Shown here piece by piece: positions 23,276-32,588 of a stretch of 64,000 bases of DNA (positions are counted from its first letter, which is position 1; each line of letters starts with the position of its first letter). The position numbers were made by a program, and so were the translations under genes. The stretch is taken from positions 4,426 through 68,425 of the forward strand of contig BOKF01000046.1 in NCBI GenBank assembly GCA_016860845.1, given 5' to 3'. The notes beneath the pieces are model-generated. The model did no database searches and was not told the DNA's origin. It worked only from the letters and a program-made list of their open reading frames with translations. The DNA comes from Chloroflexota bacterium. Its GTDB lineage: Bacteria; Chloroflexota; Anaerolineae; 4572-78; J111.

Positions 23276-26200
23276 TATCCTTCATTCAAAATCCTGACCG
23301 TTTCATTAGCTTCTGCCTTTTCCTCACCGGCTTTTACGTTTACACCGCTACCCTGGCCCCAACGGTGCTGGAAGGTGACGCCGCCCTGTTTCAATACACC
23401 CCTAATGTATTGGGAGTGACTTACCCCACCGGCTACCCGCTTTACATTTTGCTGGGTAAACTGTGGCTGACCCTCTTCCCCTTCGGCGAGATGGCCTGGC
23501 GCATGAATCTCTTCTCGGCCCTCTGCTCCGCCGCCGCCCTGCCGCTGATTTACGGGACGGCCCGCCGATTGCTGGCCCCACCCATCTCCCTGGCTCCAGG
23601 TGAAAGAGGCGAAGCGGGACAGTCCCTACTTCCTAGAATTGCCGCTCTTGCCGCCGTGCTGACCTTCGCCACCCTGCCCACTTTCTGGCGCTGGTCCACC
23701 GAAAGCAAAATCTACACCCTGAATATCCTTCTCTTCAGCGGCGTTCTATACACGCTCGCTTTGGCTTACAGCCAACGGCAAGTACCTGGTGGCAGATATC
23801 AGGGGTCAAGCAATTTGTCTAATGTTTCAACCTTCAACCTTCAACCTTCAACCTTTATGACTCACGCTTCCCCCCTCACCCTCTCCGCCCTCCTCCTCGG
23901 CCTGCAAATCGCCGTCCACAGCACCACCGTCCTGCTTATCCCCGGCCTGCTGCTCTTTGCCTGGCTTAACTGCCAACCCTACCTATCCCATAAAAAAAAG
24001 CTTATTTCTTATTTCTTATTTCTCATTCTCCCCGTCCTGCTCTATCTTTACATCCCGCTCCGCGCCGAGGGACTGATTGCCCGCTATGGCCGCGACGAAG
24101 CCATCATGCACGGCCTGCTGGCCGATTTCTACCATTCCGGTCCGGCCGGCTGGATACGCTACTTCACTGCCGCCGATTTTACCGGTGGGGTGGTTACCAA
24201 TTGGGGCCTGGTCCCACGGCAGTTTTTAACCGTCTACCTGCCTCTTCTCCGCGACGAGTTTACCCCGTTGGGTATCGGCCTGGGTGTGGTGGGTGGTCTG
24301 GCCCTGGCGCTCACGCGGCCTCGCCTGTTCTGGCCGCTGTTTTTGATCTATGCTGCCCCCATCCCCTTTGTCCTGACCTACGGCCAGGGCGAGCAGTCAG
24401 CCTTTTTGTTACCGTCGTTTCTCATTTTTTCTCTCTTTACCGGCTATAGCCTCATCCTCGTCCAACAACTCCTGACCAAACTTCACGCCTCAGCGCGAAG
24501 CCTCCCCTTGGGACGCCTCACGCCTCACGCCTCACGCCTTCTTCCCCTGCTTCTCTTCCTCGGCCTCATCCCCGCCTTCTTCCTCCCTCAGATTCGCTAC
24601 AACGTTAATTGGCTCAAGGCCAAGTGGGATCGCTCGATCTACCAGGAATGGGCCGACGCTCTGGCCCATCCGCTGACGCCGGGCGCCGCCGTGCTGGCTC
24701 ACTGGGGGGATTTGACCTCCTTTTGGTACATGCAGCACGCCGAAGGCCGCCGGTCCGACCTGCGCGGCCTCTACCCGCCGACCGAGGAAATTGTCGCCAA
24801 CTACCTGAGTCAGGGCGGCGATTTGTACATCGCCGGGCCGCTGCAAGGCTGGGCGGCCGGAATCGAAGATCGTTACCAATTATTACCCTGGGGGCGGCTG
24901 GTGCGGATTGCTCCCAAAGAGGCCGATCCACGCAGCCTGCTGCCGGCCCTGCCGCATACCAGTGAAGCTGTTTTTGAGGGCAAATTACGCCTGTTGGGGG
25001 CCGATTTCGCGCCTCAGGCAGTGGACGGCCAGCCCTATGAGGTCACGCTGACCTGGCAGACCCTGGCCGAGTTGCCCCCGGAGACGACGATTTCGCTCCG
25101 GTTGAGTCAAGGCAGCATGATTGCCGCCCAATCGGATGATGCCCTACTCAGCGGCTGGTTCCCTCGCCCTGATTTGCCGTCGGGGCAGTCCGTTTTAAGC
25201 TATGTACCCATCCCTATTCCGCAGGGGACACTGCCCGGCCAGTACCGGCTGCAGCTCGTCACCTATATCAGTTACAAGCATCCCTGGCCCCTCGCCGATG
25301 GCAGTCCCCTCCTCGATCTTGGCCCGGTCGAACTGACTGTATCTCCCGCCGGTACTCAACCCAATGCCGCGCCCCTTAATCCCACCTCTGGCTACGATTT
25401 CAACGGCGAAATTGAACTGGCTGATTATGAATATACCGTCACCCGGGTGGGTCAGGGCAAGGGGTTTGGGGTAAAGTTATTATGGCAAGCGCAGATCAAA
25501 CCGGCTGACAATTACACCCTGCTGGCCGAATTGGTAGATGCGAGCGGCAACGTTCTCAGGCGCGTGGAGCATCTGCCGGTGGGCGGGCGCACGGCGACCG
25601 GCAGTTGGCAGCCGGGCCAATTTGTGCGGGACCAGGTGGATTTAGTTTTGCCTGCCAGCGCCCCGGTTGGCCCGCAGGCGGTGCGGGTCCGCTTGAGCTG
25701 GCTGCGCCCGGATGGCTCCAAATTAAAAGTGCGCTGGTGGCTGCTGCCGATGGGAGAGAGTCTTAATTTGAATTGGCTGGAGGTGACGGAAAAAGAGGGG
25801 CGCGTTTTTGAAGCGCCTGAAGTACAACAGCCCGTTGGCGCTAATTTGGACAACAAGGTGAAGTTGCTGGGCTATAACACCTCGCTGTTAAAGGAGTCCA
25901 GCCCCCCCTCTGGACTCCAGTGGAGCCGGCAGCAGTGCGCGGCCAGGGCCGAAGCCTGCCTGGTTCACTTTGATTTTTACTGGCAGGGGTTGAGCGAAAT
26001 GGAGCAGCTTTACTTCGTTTTTTTGCATTTGGTGGACGGTCAGGGCCGGATTGTGGCCCAGCAGGACAAGGGGCCGGGCCTGCGCGGCAAAGAGCCGACC
26101 ACCAGTTGGCTGCCCGGCGAAATCATCGCCGACCCGGTGGACCTGACCTTACCCCCTGATTTGTCCCCTGGCCCATACACCCTGCGCCTGGGCATGTACC

Positions 26201-26301
26201 TGCCCTCCGCCCCAAACGGCCCGCGCCTGCCGGTTTTGGATCAGACAGGTCAACCCGCCGGCGATTTTGTCGAGATTGGAACGATAGCGGTGACGCCGTA
26301 A
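23242..26301 (+). CDS. DUF2723 (TMEM260-like) membrane glycosyltransferase
   Basis: This 1019-residue protein has the DUF2723 N-terminal pattern: FYVYTATLAPTVLEGDAALF, then LGVTYPTGYPLYILLGKLW and RMNLFSALCSAAALPLIYG. DUF2723 relatives include the eukaryotic protein O-mannosyltransferase TMEM260. About twelve membrane segments are followed from residue ~560 by beta-sandwich modules; the last (YFVFLHLVDGQGRIVAQQD, TSWLPGEIIADPVDLTLP) resembles those of the other large membrane genes here. Residues 2-11 come from a heptamer array, which may even provide the start region, as no clear ribosome site is present. Two further heptamer arrays and a palindrome are translated internally. Confidence 0.82.
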   Translation: MDHASRITHYALSFIQNPDRFISFCLFLTGFYVYTATLAPTVLEGDAALFQYTPNVLGVTYPTGYPLYILLGKLWLTLFPFGEMAWRMNLFSALCSAAALPLIYGTARRLLAPPISLAPGERGEAGQSLLPRIAALAAVLTFATLPTFWRWSTESKIYTLNILLFSGVLYTLALAYSQRQVPGGRYQGSSNLSNVSTFNLQPSTFMTHASPLTLSALLLGLQIAVHSTTVLLIPGLLLFAWLNCQPYLSHKKKLISYFLFLILPVLLYLYIPLRAEGLIARYGRDEAIMHGLLADFYHSGPAGWIRYFTAADFTGGVVTNWGLVPRQFLTVYLPLLRDEFTPLGIGLGVVGGLALALTRPRLFWPLFLIYAAPIPFVLTYGQGEQSAFLLPSFLIFSLFTGYSLILVQQLLTKLHASARSLPLGRLTPHASRLLPLLLFLGLIPAFFLPQIRYNVNWLKAKWDRSIYQEWADALAHPLTPGAAVLAHWGDLTSFWYMQHAEGRRSDLRGLYPPTEEIVANYLSQGGDLYIAGPLQGWAAGIEDRYQLLPWGRLVRIAPKEADPRSLLPALPHTSEAVFEGKLRLLGADFAPQAVDGQPYEVTLTWQTLAELPPETTISLRLSQGSMIAAQSDDALLSGWFPRPDLPSGQSVLSYVPIPIPQGTLPGQYRLQLVTYISYKHPWPLADGSPLLDLGPVELTVSPAGTQPNAAPLNPTSGYDFNGEIELADYEYTVTRVGQGKGFGVKLLWQAQIKPADNYTLLAELVDASGNVLRRVEHLPVGGRTATGSWQPGQFVRDQVDLVLPASAPVGPQAVRVRLSWLRPDGSKLKVRWWLLPMGESLNLNWLEVTEKEGRVFEAPEVQQPVGANLDNKVKLLGYNTSLLKESSPPSGLQWSRQQCAARAEACLVHFDFYWQGLSEMEQLYFVFLHLVDGQGRIVAQQDKGPGLRGKEPTTSWLPGEIIADPVDLTLPPDLSPGPYTLRLGMYLPSAPNGPRLPVLDQTGQPAGDFVEIGTIAVTP
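23822..23853. repeat. heptanucleotide array TTCAACC in CDS
   Basis: TTCAACC occurs three times in direct succession with flanking variants, translated as STFNLQPSTF. Confidence 0.85.
24484..24543. repeat. heptanucleotide array CACGCCT in CDS
   Basis: CACGCCT stands at 24484 and again as four consecutive units to about 24540, separated by GAAGCCTCCCCTTGGGA. All are in frame. Confidence 0.8.
25893..25918. repeat. GGAGTCCA palindrome, in-frame copy
   Basis: GGAGTCCAG / CTGGACTCC (9-bp stem) around a C-rich loop lies within the DUF2723 frame. A 13-bp-stem relative is at 44411-44441. Confidence 0.7.
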
Positions 26302-26312
26302 GGTCACTACTC

Positions 26313-26387
26313 AGGTGACTGGCACTTTTCTCCTTTTAAGACGATTGAGAACAGCAAAATTTAGGACTAATCAAGTGCCAGTCACCT
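26313..26387. repeat. 15-bp inverted repeat element
   Basis: AGGTGACTGGCACTT (26313-26327) and its exact complement (26373-26387) bracket a 45-nt AT-rich spacer between convergent genes. It may serve as a MITE remnant or a bidirectional terminator. Confidence 0.7.
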
Positions 26388-26405
26388 TTAGTCTGAGCAG
26401 TTACC

Positions 26406-26930
26406 TTATTTCTTCTGAGCTATCTCGTGGGCAATAAAGTAGGGCCGCCAGGGACCACAGCCGGCAATGAAGAGCTGCATCAGCGCCTGTTCAGCTTGAA
26501 CCGTATGCATCAAGTCGTGACCGGCCCATTCATGCAGCAGTTCGGCCAGGGTAACGAGGCCCAACTCGGCGTGGCGGGCGGTGCGTGAGAAATCTGAAAG
26601 CGTTACCTGGTTTAACAGAGCTAGGTTGGCGGCGCGCGTTTCGGCAAACTGGGCCGCCACTGCGGTGGGCGACTGGCTGCCGGCCTGGACCGTGCCCTGG
26701 GCATCGGGATCAAAAGCCGCAAAATCCTGTCCGGCCAACAGACCCTGGACCCGCACGGGAAAGACCAGCCGTTCCGCATCGAGCAGATGCTGCAAACAGT
26801 TCAGCGCCGACCATTCACCAGGTGCGGAGGGCCGGGTGAGCAGCTCGACCGGGAGCGCTTCGGTCAAGCTCAACCACCGCGCCGGGGTCGAAGATAGAAC
26901 GGCGTGAATGGATTGTAACAAATTATCCAT
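26406..26930 (-). CDS. DinB/YfiT-like metal-binding four-helix protein
   Basis: This 174-residue protein has the DinB fold pattern: GEWSALNCLQHLLDAERLV carries the first histidine, and LLHEWAGHDLMHTVQ carries two more near the C-terminus, a likely divalent-metal triad. DinB-like proteins include bacillithiol-dependent S-transferases and other thiol or maleylpyruvate enzymes; the substrate cannot be told here. It is a single gene, convergent with the DUF2723 gene. A second DinB protein at 48625 is only distantly similar. Confidence 0.82.
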   Translation of the reverse strand: MDNLLQSIHAVLSSTPARWLSLTEALPVELLTRPSAPGEWSALNCLQHLLDAERLVFPVRVQGLLAGQDFAAFDPDAQGTVQAGSQSPTAVAAQFAETRAANLALLNQVTLSDFSRTARHAELGLVTLAELLHEWAGHDLMHTVQAEQALMQLFIAGCGPWRPYFIAHEIAQKK

Positions 26931-26958
26931 ACTGCTGCCTCCTGTATCGTTATATGGC

Positions 26959-28383
26959 CTAATCAGTCTTCTCCGCTGCAGCGAGGTTGCCCTGCCACTG
27001 ATCCCACTGACCTAGCCCATCATAGGCCGCGTATTTGTAGGAGTCGGACAGGGTGGGATAATTGTAAACGGCCATGATGAAGGCATCAATGGTCTGGCCG
27101 CTGGCTAGGGCATGCGCGCCGATATGCACCAGTTCCGCCGACATCTCGCCGATGTGATGGACCCCCAGCAGCTTCTTATCGCCCGGCGAAAAGATCAACT
27201 TGACCATGCCATGCACTTCGCCGATAATTTGCCCGCGCGGGTTATTGGCGTAATAAGCCCGCCCGACCAGGTAGGGAATCTGCTTGGCGATGCACTCGTC
27301 TTCGCTTAAACCGACCATCGAGATTTCGGGGATGGTGTAGATGGCGTAAGGCAGTACCGGCGAGACCCGTTCTTTGTAGTGCAAATTGAAGGCATGGACC
27401 ATGGCTACACGCGCCTGTTCCATCGAAGTGGAGGCCAGGGCCGGGAAGCCGATAACATCGCCGGCGGCGTAGATGTTCGGAATGTTGGTCTGGTAATGCT
27501 CGTTGACGCGAATCAGCCCGCGTTCGCCCAGGACCACGCCGAGCGCCTCCAGGCCCAGCCCTTCGACATTGCTCTGCCGTCCAGCGGCAAATATGGCGAT
27601 GTCGCAGTCGAGGTCGGCGCCGCTCTTTAGCTGTAAATGGACCTGGCCTTCACGGATCTCAGTTTTAGTCACCCGTTCATTGAAAATAAAGCGCAGGCCT
27701 AGTTGAGTGAGTTGAGTTTCCAGGTGCGCAGCGATTTCGTCGTCAACGACGGGGAGCAAACGATCCCGCGACTCGACCAGCGTGACCTGGACGCCCAGGG
27801 CGGTGAAGAGCGAAGCGTATTCACAGCCAATCACTCCGCCGCCAACCACGGCCATGCACTTGGGGATGAACTTCATATTCAAAATCGAATCCGAATCGTA
27901 AATCAGCTCGTGGTCAAACGGCACATCCGGGGGGTGGAAGGGCGACGAGCCGGTGGCGATAAGGATAAACTCGGCGTTGAGATCGCGGATTTCGCCGTTG
28001 GGGGTCTGCACTCGCACCGTGTGCGGGTCAACAAGGCTGCCGCTGCCCCAGACGATTTCGACCTTGTGCCGGGCCAGGTTTTGCTCGATGATCTGCCGTT
28101 CCTGGGTGACAACCACCTGCTCGCGGTGCATAAAATCGTGGACGGTTAGCCCTTCCTTGAGCGAATAGTCAATTCCGTAGAGGCCGCGCTGGCGCAGCCC
28201 GGAAAAGTAAAGCGCCGTTTCCCGCAGGGTTTTGGAGGGAATCGTGCCGGTGTTGAGCGCCGACCCACCCAGGCGCGGCGCGCGTTCCACCAGGGCTACC
28301 CGCTTGCCAAAATAAGCCGCTTGCACTGCCCCTTTCTCTCCCGCCGGTCCAGACCCAATCACTACCAGGTCATAATCAGCCAT
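26959..28383 (-). CDS. sthA: soluble pyridine nucleotide transhydrogenase
   Basis: The start at 28383 (MADYDLVVIGSGPAGEKGA) follows GGGAGGAACGTT; the longer frame to 28419 is discarded. The ~474 residues hold an FAD-binding GxGPAG motif, an NAD(P)-binding VVGGGVIGCEYASLF motif and the C-terminal dimerisation domain. The redox CxxxxC of lipoamide dehydrogenases is absent: the site reads GGSALNTGTIPSK, as expected for Sth-type enzymes, here with no cysteine at all. It transfers hydride between NADPH and NAD+ in the cytosol. Its upstream gap holds copy 2 of the 103-bp repeat. Confidence 0.9.
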   Translation of the reverse strand: MADYDLVVIGSGPAGEKGAVQAAYFGKRVALVERAPRLGGSALNTGTIPSKTLRETALYFSGLRQRGLYGIDYSLKEGLTVHDFMHREQVVVTQERQIIEQNLARHKVEIVWGSGSLVDPHTVRVQTPNGEIRDLNAEFILIATGSSPFHPPDVPFDHELIYDSDSILNMKFIPKCMAVVGGGVIGCEYASLFTALGVQVTLVESRDRLLPVVDDEIAAHLETQLTQLGLRFIFNERVTKTEIREGQVHLQLKSGADLDCDIAIFAAGRQSNVEGLGLEALGVVLGERGLIRVNEHYQTNIPNIYAAGDVIGFPALASTSMEQARVAMVHAFNLHYKERVSPVLPYAIYTIPEISMVGLSEDECIAKQIPYLVGRAYYANNPRGQIIGEVHGMVKLIFSPGDKKLLGVHHIGEMSAELVHIGAHALASGQTIDAFIMAVYNYPTLSDSYKYAAYDGLGQWDQWQGNLAAAEKTD

Positions 28384-28464
28384 AACGTTCCTCCCATTAA
28401 CGTCGTAGACGGTAAACACGAGATAACTTTCATCATAAGGGCTTGAGTCATTGAAGCCTCACTA

Positions 28465-28567
28465 TTGGACGTGGATTAAACGGATCAAACGGATTTAAGT
28501 CATTTTTATCCGAAAAATCCGTCGAATCCGCGTCCCATTCCCCACGAGTCTTATCGTGAAGATTATC
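28465..28567. repeat. 103-bp palindrome-headed repeat, copy 2
   Basis: Same orientation and length as 5688-5790. Its last bases overlap the final codons and stop of the histidine kinase gene (28563). Confidence 0.85.
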
Positions 28568-31157
28568 TACTACGTTGTTTTTTTGACATTGTTATGCCCA
28601 TTAAACCCAGGGGTATCTTATTCTGCCTCGGTGTTAAAGGGGGCAGATAAGCGGTTACTGTTGTCCCCTGGCCGGCCTGGCTGTTTAGCGCAATATGGCC
28701 ATCGTGTTGTTGGATAATCCCTAACACCTGCGATAAGCCTAACCCTGACCCCCGGCCAACTTCCTTGGTCGTAAAGAACGGCTCAAAAATATGGGGCAGT
28801 ACCTCCGGTGGAATCCCGCTGCCGGTATCCGTGACGGTGAGGCACGTCCAGTCACCCTCAACGGCCTGGTGGCACGCGACACACCTTGCTTCGCCTTGCG
28901 CTTCAACCCTTGATAAAGTAACCTGTAGGTCTCCCGCAACCGGCATGGCGTCTCTGGCGTTGAGCACCAGATTGGTGAGCATTTGTTGTATTTGAGTTGG
29001 ATCGGCTTCAATCAGATAGTCACCGGGCTCGATCTCCAGGCTGAGCCGAATTGTTTCCGGGAGGGTCTCTTCCAAAGACTTAACAATTTCTTTGATGAAA
29101 GGACCCAGATCAAGCTGTCTCGGCCGGCGGATGGATTTATGGCTGAAATCTAGAATCTGGCGGACCAGGTACGTCGCCCGCTGCCCTGAGGTAACAATTT
29201 TTTCCAGGTCTGCTCGCACTGATGCTGATATGTCTGGGGACATGCGCAGCAATTCGGCGTAACCCAGCATGCTGGTTAGAATGTTGTTGAAATCGTGGGC
29301 AATACCCGCGGCCAGTTGCCCCACTGCCGCCAATCGCTCCTGCTGCACCATTTTTTCCTGGGTCTGTTTAAGTTCCGCCAATGCTTCTTGCAGCCGCTGA
29401 TTGCTCTCCTGCAGCGCTTCCTCTGCCTGCTTGCGTTTAGTGATATCGCGGGCAATGCCCTCAAGCTCAACCAGATTTCCCGCTTGGTCATAAATGAGGA
29501 CATTGCGCTGTTCCGTCCAGATGATGGCGCCGTCCTTACGCACCCAGCGCAGAACGAGCGGTCCATCGTAACCGGACTCGCCCTGAGCAGCGGCTCCCAA
29601 CAGGGGACGATCGTCGGGATGAACCAGTTTGAAGCCCAGATCCGGGTCAGCATAGTGTTCTTCGGGCGTGTAGCCGGTGATCTCGGTCGCCGCCGGGCTG
29701 ACGTATTCAAAGCCGCGCTCGGGCAGAATACGATAGCGGTAAATAATGTCTTGTGCGTTTTGCGCCAGCCGCTGAAAACGCTGCTCACTCGCCCGCAGCG
29801 CTTCTTCTGTTTGTTTGCGTTCGGCAATTTCAGCGGTCAGGCTCTCCAACATTTGCTGCAACTGTCCGGCCATTTTGTTAAATGACCGGGTTAGGGCGCT
29901 TATTTCGCCAATCCGGCCCTCGTAATTAACAGGCTGGGTCCACCTGCCTTGAGTCAGGGCCTGGGCCGAAGCACTAAGCTGGCTAATTGGCCGGGTTATT
30001 CGCTGGGCGGCAATAATGCCGGCGATGACGGCGGCAGCCAAAGCGGCGACCACCAGGAAAGCGGTGGTGCGATTATTGGCGTTGATTTGCGCCATAAAAT
30101 CCGCTTCGGGGATGACCACCACAACGAGCCAGTCAAGGCCGTACTCATTCTTAACGGGCGACACTTGCAGAAAATGGCGCTGCCCTTCAATCATAAACTC
30201 CAACTGCCGCGTCCCGGCGATGTAATGATAATCGCCAAACTGTTTGGCCAGGGATTGAGCGGCATTACTAATGAGGGGGCTGCTGCTTTCGCCGGCGTAA
30301 AGCCGGCGTTGCGCTGGCTCCCCCTCTACTTGGGTGAATGGTTTTTCAGCGGCTGAGGAGGCAACCAATAAGCCGGAGCGCTCCATAATAAAAGCCTGGC
30401 CCGTTTTACCGATCTCGAGGCTCTGCAAAAAATTGCTGAGGTGCGACAAAAAAAGGTCAACCGAAACTACTCCCAGCAAATTTTGTTGTTCATCATACAC
30501 CGGGCGGCTGGCCGCGATGGCCATATCTTGCCCCGTGAACAGAATATAGACATCACTCCAGGTTGCAGCCCCTTTTTTAACAGCGCCGCTGTACCAGGGA
30601 CGCGTCCGTGCGTCAAAATTAGGGACAGTGGCCAGCAGTTCAGCTTGATTTCCCTGGCTGTCCGTGGCGTATTTCCTGAACGGGCCGCTCACAAACCCGT
30701 CGGTGACAATAACATACAGAGAGCCTGCGGCTCCTTCACGTCCGGCATTTACCAGTCCTCCTGCTGTGTTGCCAAAATAAATACTGGTCACCGAATCAAA
30801 AATTTGAATTTGCTCCCAAAAATGGCGTTGCAGAGCGTTGGCGTCACTGGCCTTAAGCAAGCCCTGGCGCAGAGCATTGGCGTTGACTTGATTGATTTGG
30901 TGCGGTATATCCAGAAAAGTAACCAGGTGTTCCTCGATCCGGGCGCTTAGTTCACCCTGCAATTGGTGCGCCACATCATTCACCGCTTGTTGCCCGTTTC
31001 GAAATGAGAGATAGCCCGCCAGCGCCACAGCCAACACCACCAGCACGACAAACGGCGCAATGAGCATGACTCGTAAGGGAATTTTTAGAGATGGTTTGTT
31101 CTGTGTGGAGGATGGCATTCTCATTGCTTCGAATTTGTGGTCATTTGGCGCTACCAC
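28563..31157 (-). CDS. membrane sensor histidine kinase (dCache-HAMP-PAS-HisKA-HATPase)
   Basis: This protein has up to 864 residues from a GTG; ATGs at 31124 and 31118 are equally plausible starts. A membrane helix (~28-48) is followed by a large extracytoplasmic dCache-type sensor (~50-355; YILFTGQDMAIAASRPVYDE is typical). Then come a second helix (~366-388), HAMP, one PAS/PAC domain (~460-575), a HisKA box with phosphoacceptor His in GIAHDFNNILTSMLGYAELL, and an HATPase domain (NLVLNARDAM, DTGSGIPPE, GRGSGLGLSQVLGI). A CVACH motif lies in the cytoplasmic HATPase part and may bind zinc. No response regulator is adjacent. The signal is probably a small molecule outside the cell. Confidence 0.92.
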   Translation of the reverse strand: MVAPNDHKFEAMRMPSSTQNKPSLKIPLRVMLIAPFVVLVVLAVALAGYLSFRNGQQAVNDVAHQLQGELSARIEEHLVTFLDIPHQINQVNANALRQGLLKASDANALQRHFWEQIQIFDSVTSIYFGNTAGGLVNAGREGAAGSLYVIVTDGFVSGPFRKYATDSQGNQAELLATVPNFDARTRPWYSGAVKKGAATWSDVYILFTGQDMAIAASRPVYDEQQNLLGVVSVDLFLSHLSNFLQSLEIGKTGQAFIMERSGLLVASSAAEKPFTQVEGEPAQRRLYAGESSSPLISNAAQSLAKQFGDYHYIAGTRQLEFMIEGQRHFLQVSPVKNEYGLDWLVVVVIPEADFMAQINANNRTTAFLVVAALAAAVIAGIIAAQRITRPISQLSASAQALTQGRWTQPVNYEGRIGEISALTRSFNKMAGQLQQMLESLTAEIAERKQTEEALRASEQRFQRLAQNAQDIIYRYRILPERGFEYVSPAATEITGYTPEEHYADPDLGFKLVHPDDRPLLGAAAQGESGYDGPLVLRWVRKDGAIIWTEQRNVLIYDQAGNLVELEGIARDITKRKQAEEALQESNQRLQEALAELKQTQEKMVQQERLAAVGQLAAGIAHDFNNILTSMLGYAELLRMSPDISASVRADLEKIVTSGQRATYLVRQILDFSHKSIRRPRQLDLGPFIKEIVKSLEETLPETIRLSLEIEPGDYLIEADPTQIQQMLTNLVLNARDAMPVAGDLQVTLSRVEAQGEARCVACHQAVEGDWTCLTVTDTGSGIPPEVLPHIFEPFFTTKEVGRGSGLGLSQVLGIIQQHDGHIALNSQAGQGTTVTAYLPPLTPRQNKIPLGLMGITMSKKQRSR

Positions 31158-31381
31158 CCTGGTAGACCCAAACCCCGGCGCTAATTTTTGCGCTCATATG
31201 GGAGTATAGTCTAGCACACTTTGCCCTCCCGAACAATCTCCCCAAGGGGAGCTTCAGCCAAAGAAAACAGCCCCTAACCTTGACGGTCAGGGGCTGCCCT
31301 GTTGGACATCCGTCCCATTTGCCAGGACATTATACCATAAAATAATGAGAGTTAGGTAGATTGTCAATGTAATGGATAACT

Positions 31382-31410
31382 TTGACTTTTGCCCTCGTTA
31401 GGGTTATGAT
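31382..31410 (+). promoter_or_regulatory. sigma70-type promoter of the glycan module
   Basis: TTGACT (31382-31387) and TATGAT (31405-31410) are exactly 17 nt apart, five of six matches each. The predicted transcript start is near 31417, about 60 nt before the ATG. Confidence 0.7.
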
Positions 31411-31432
31411 TTGACCTTGTTTTGCAAAGGTG

Positions 31433-31460
31433 GGGAGACGCTGCCCAACGTCTCCCTTTT
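31433..31460 (+). terminator. terminator-like hairpin in the leader (possible attenuator)
   Basis: GGGAGACG / CGTCTCCC with an 8-nt loop is followed by TTTTGTTTG, just after the predicted transcription start and directly before the ribosome site GTGGGGAAG. Confidence 0.6.
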
Positions 31461-31475
31461 GTTTGTGGGGAAGAA

Positions 31476-32588
31476 ATGTCTCTTGAAAAGTACCCTTTTA
31501 TCCCCGTAGCCGAGCCGCTGCTGGGGGATAAAGAACTGGCCTATGTGACCGACTGCGTTAAAAGCGGCTGGGTATCGTCGCTGGGCAAATATGTGCGTGA
31601 TTTTGAAAGCCGCTTTGCTGCCTATTGCGACACACAGTATGGCGTTGCCGCCTTCAACGGCACGGTGGCGCTGCATCTGCTGGCGGCAACCCTCAACCTC
31701 GGCCCCGGCGACGAAATCATCATGCCTGGCCTGACCTACGTAGCTACCGCTAATGCCATCCGCTACACTGGGGCCACGCCCGTGTTTGTCGACTCCGAGC
31801 GTGAGACCTGGAACATTGATCCCGCGGCTGTCGAGGCGGCCATTACCCCCCGCACCAAAGCCATCGTCGCCGTGCATCTCTACGGTCACCCGGCCGATAT
31901 GGACCCGCTGCGGGCCATCGCCGACCGGTATGGCCTCTGGCTGCTGGAAGATGCCGCCGAAGCTCACGGCGCGCGCTACAAGGGCCGGCGCGTCGGCGGA
32001 CTGAGTGACGCGGCTATTTTTAGCTTTTACGGTAACAAAATCATCACCACCGGCGAGGGCGGCATCATCGTCACCAACAACCCGGCCTGGGCCGAGCGCG
32101 CGTTTTTCCTGGAAAACCAGGGTCGCTACCCGGAGAATCCCTACTTTCACCCGGAGGTGGCTTTCAACTACCGCATGACCAACATCCAGGCGGCCATCGG
32201 CCTGGCCCAACTGGAGCGGATCGAAGAGTTGCTGGCCATTCGCTGCCGCAACGCCGCCCACTACCAGCGCCGCCTGGCCGAGATTCCCGGCCTGACCCTG
32301 CCGCCCCAGATGCCCTGGGCCGAAAATGTCTTCTGGATGTACTCGGTCATCGTCGAAGATGAGTTCGGCCTGACCCGCGACGAGCTGGGCCGCCAATTGC
32401 GCGAGCAAGGCATCGAGACCCGTCCCTTCTTCTACCCCGTCCACACCCTGCCCATGTACCAGACCGGCCAATCCCTGCCCATCGCCGAGGAACTTTCGCG
32501 GCGAGGCTTGAACCTGCCCTCCGGCGCAACGCTCACCCCGGAGCAGGTAGATTACGTTTGCGATACCATAGCCAATTTTAGATTTTAG
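31476..32588 (+). CDS. DegT/DnrJ/EryC1/StrS sugar aminotransferase
   Basis: The start at 31476 (MSLEKYPFIPVAEPLLGD) follows GGGGAAGAA; upstream codons cover the hairpin and are excluded. The ~370 residues have PLP-enzyme motifs: FNGTVALHLLAATLNLGPGD, AVHLYGHPADM, EDAAEAHGARYKG, and the PLP lysine in FYGNKIITTGEGG. The enzyme makes an amino sugar from a nucleotide keto-sugar and glutamate. The formyltransferase 90 nt downstream would formylate that amine. The last codons and stop (NFRF then TAG) are supplied by a 45-bp repeat, so the original C-terminus may have differed slightly. Confidence 0.92.
   Translation: MSLEKYPFIPVAEPLLGDKELAYVTDCVKSGWVSSLGKYVRDFESRFAAYCDTQYGVAAFNGTVALHLLAATLNLGPGDEIIMPGLTYVATANAIRYTGATPVFVDSERETWNIDPAAVEAAITPRTKAIVAVHLYGHPADMDPLRAIADRYGLWLLEDAAEAHGARYKGRRVGGLSDAAIFSFYGNKIITTGEGGIIVTNNPAWAERAFFLENQGRYPENPYFHPEVAFNYRMTNIQAAIGLAQLERIEELLAIRCRNAAHYQRRLAEIPGLTLPPQMPWAENVFWMYSVIVEDEFGLTRDELGRQLREQGIETRPFFYPVHTLPMYQTGQSLPIAEELSRRGLNLPSGATLTPEQVDYVCDTIANFRF

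Larger units (their letters stand above)
31158..31475. other. intergenic region between divergent kinase and aminotransferase genes
   Basis: It holds an 8-bp-stem hairpin (CAGCCCCT / AGGGGCTG, 31268-31296) without a T run, an AT-rich stretch near 31330, and the promoter and attenuator-like hairpin listed separately. No ORF of interest was seen. Confidence 0.6.

Noticed and set aside
20985..24543. Regular repeats as CRISPR arrays
   Set aside because: Units are 7-8 nt, contiguous and translated; there are no spacers and no cas1 or cas2.
28563..29000. CVACH in the histidine kinase as a haem c site
   Set aside because: The motif lies in the cytoplasmic HATPase region. Covalent haem attachment needs export, so a zinc-type knuckle or chance is likelier.
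31404..32471. Long antisense open frame opposite the DegT aminotransferase
   Set aside because: GC-rich coding sequence often leaves the opposite frame open; the plus-strand product has clear PLP-enzyme motifs.
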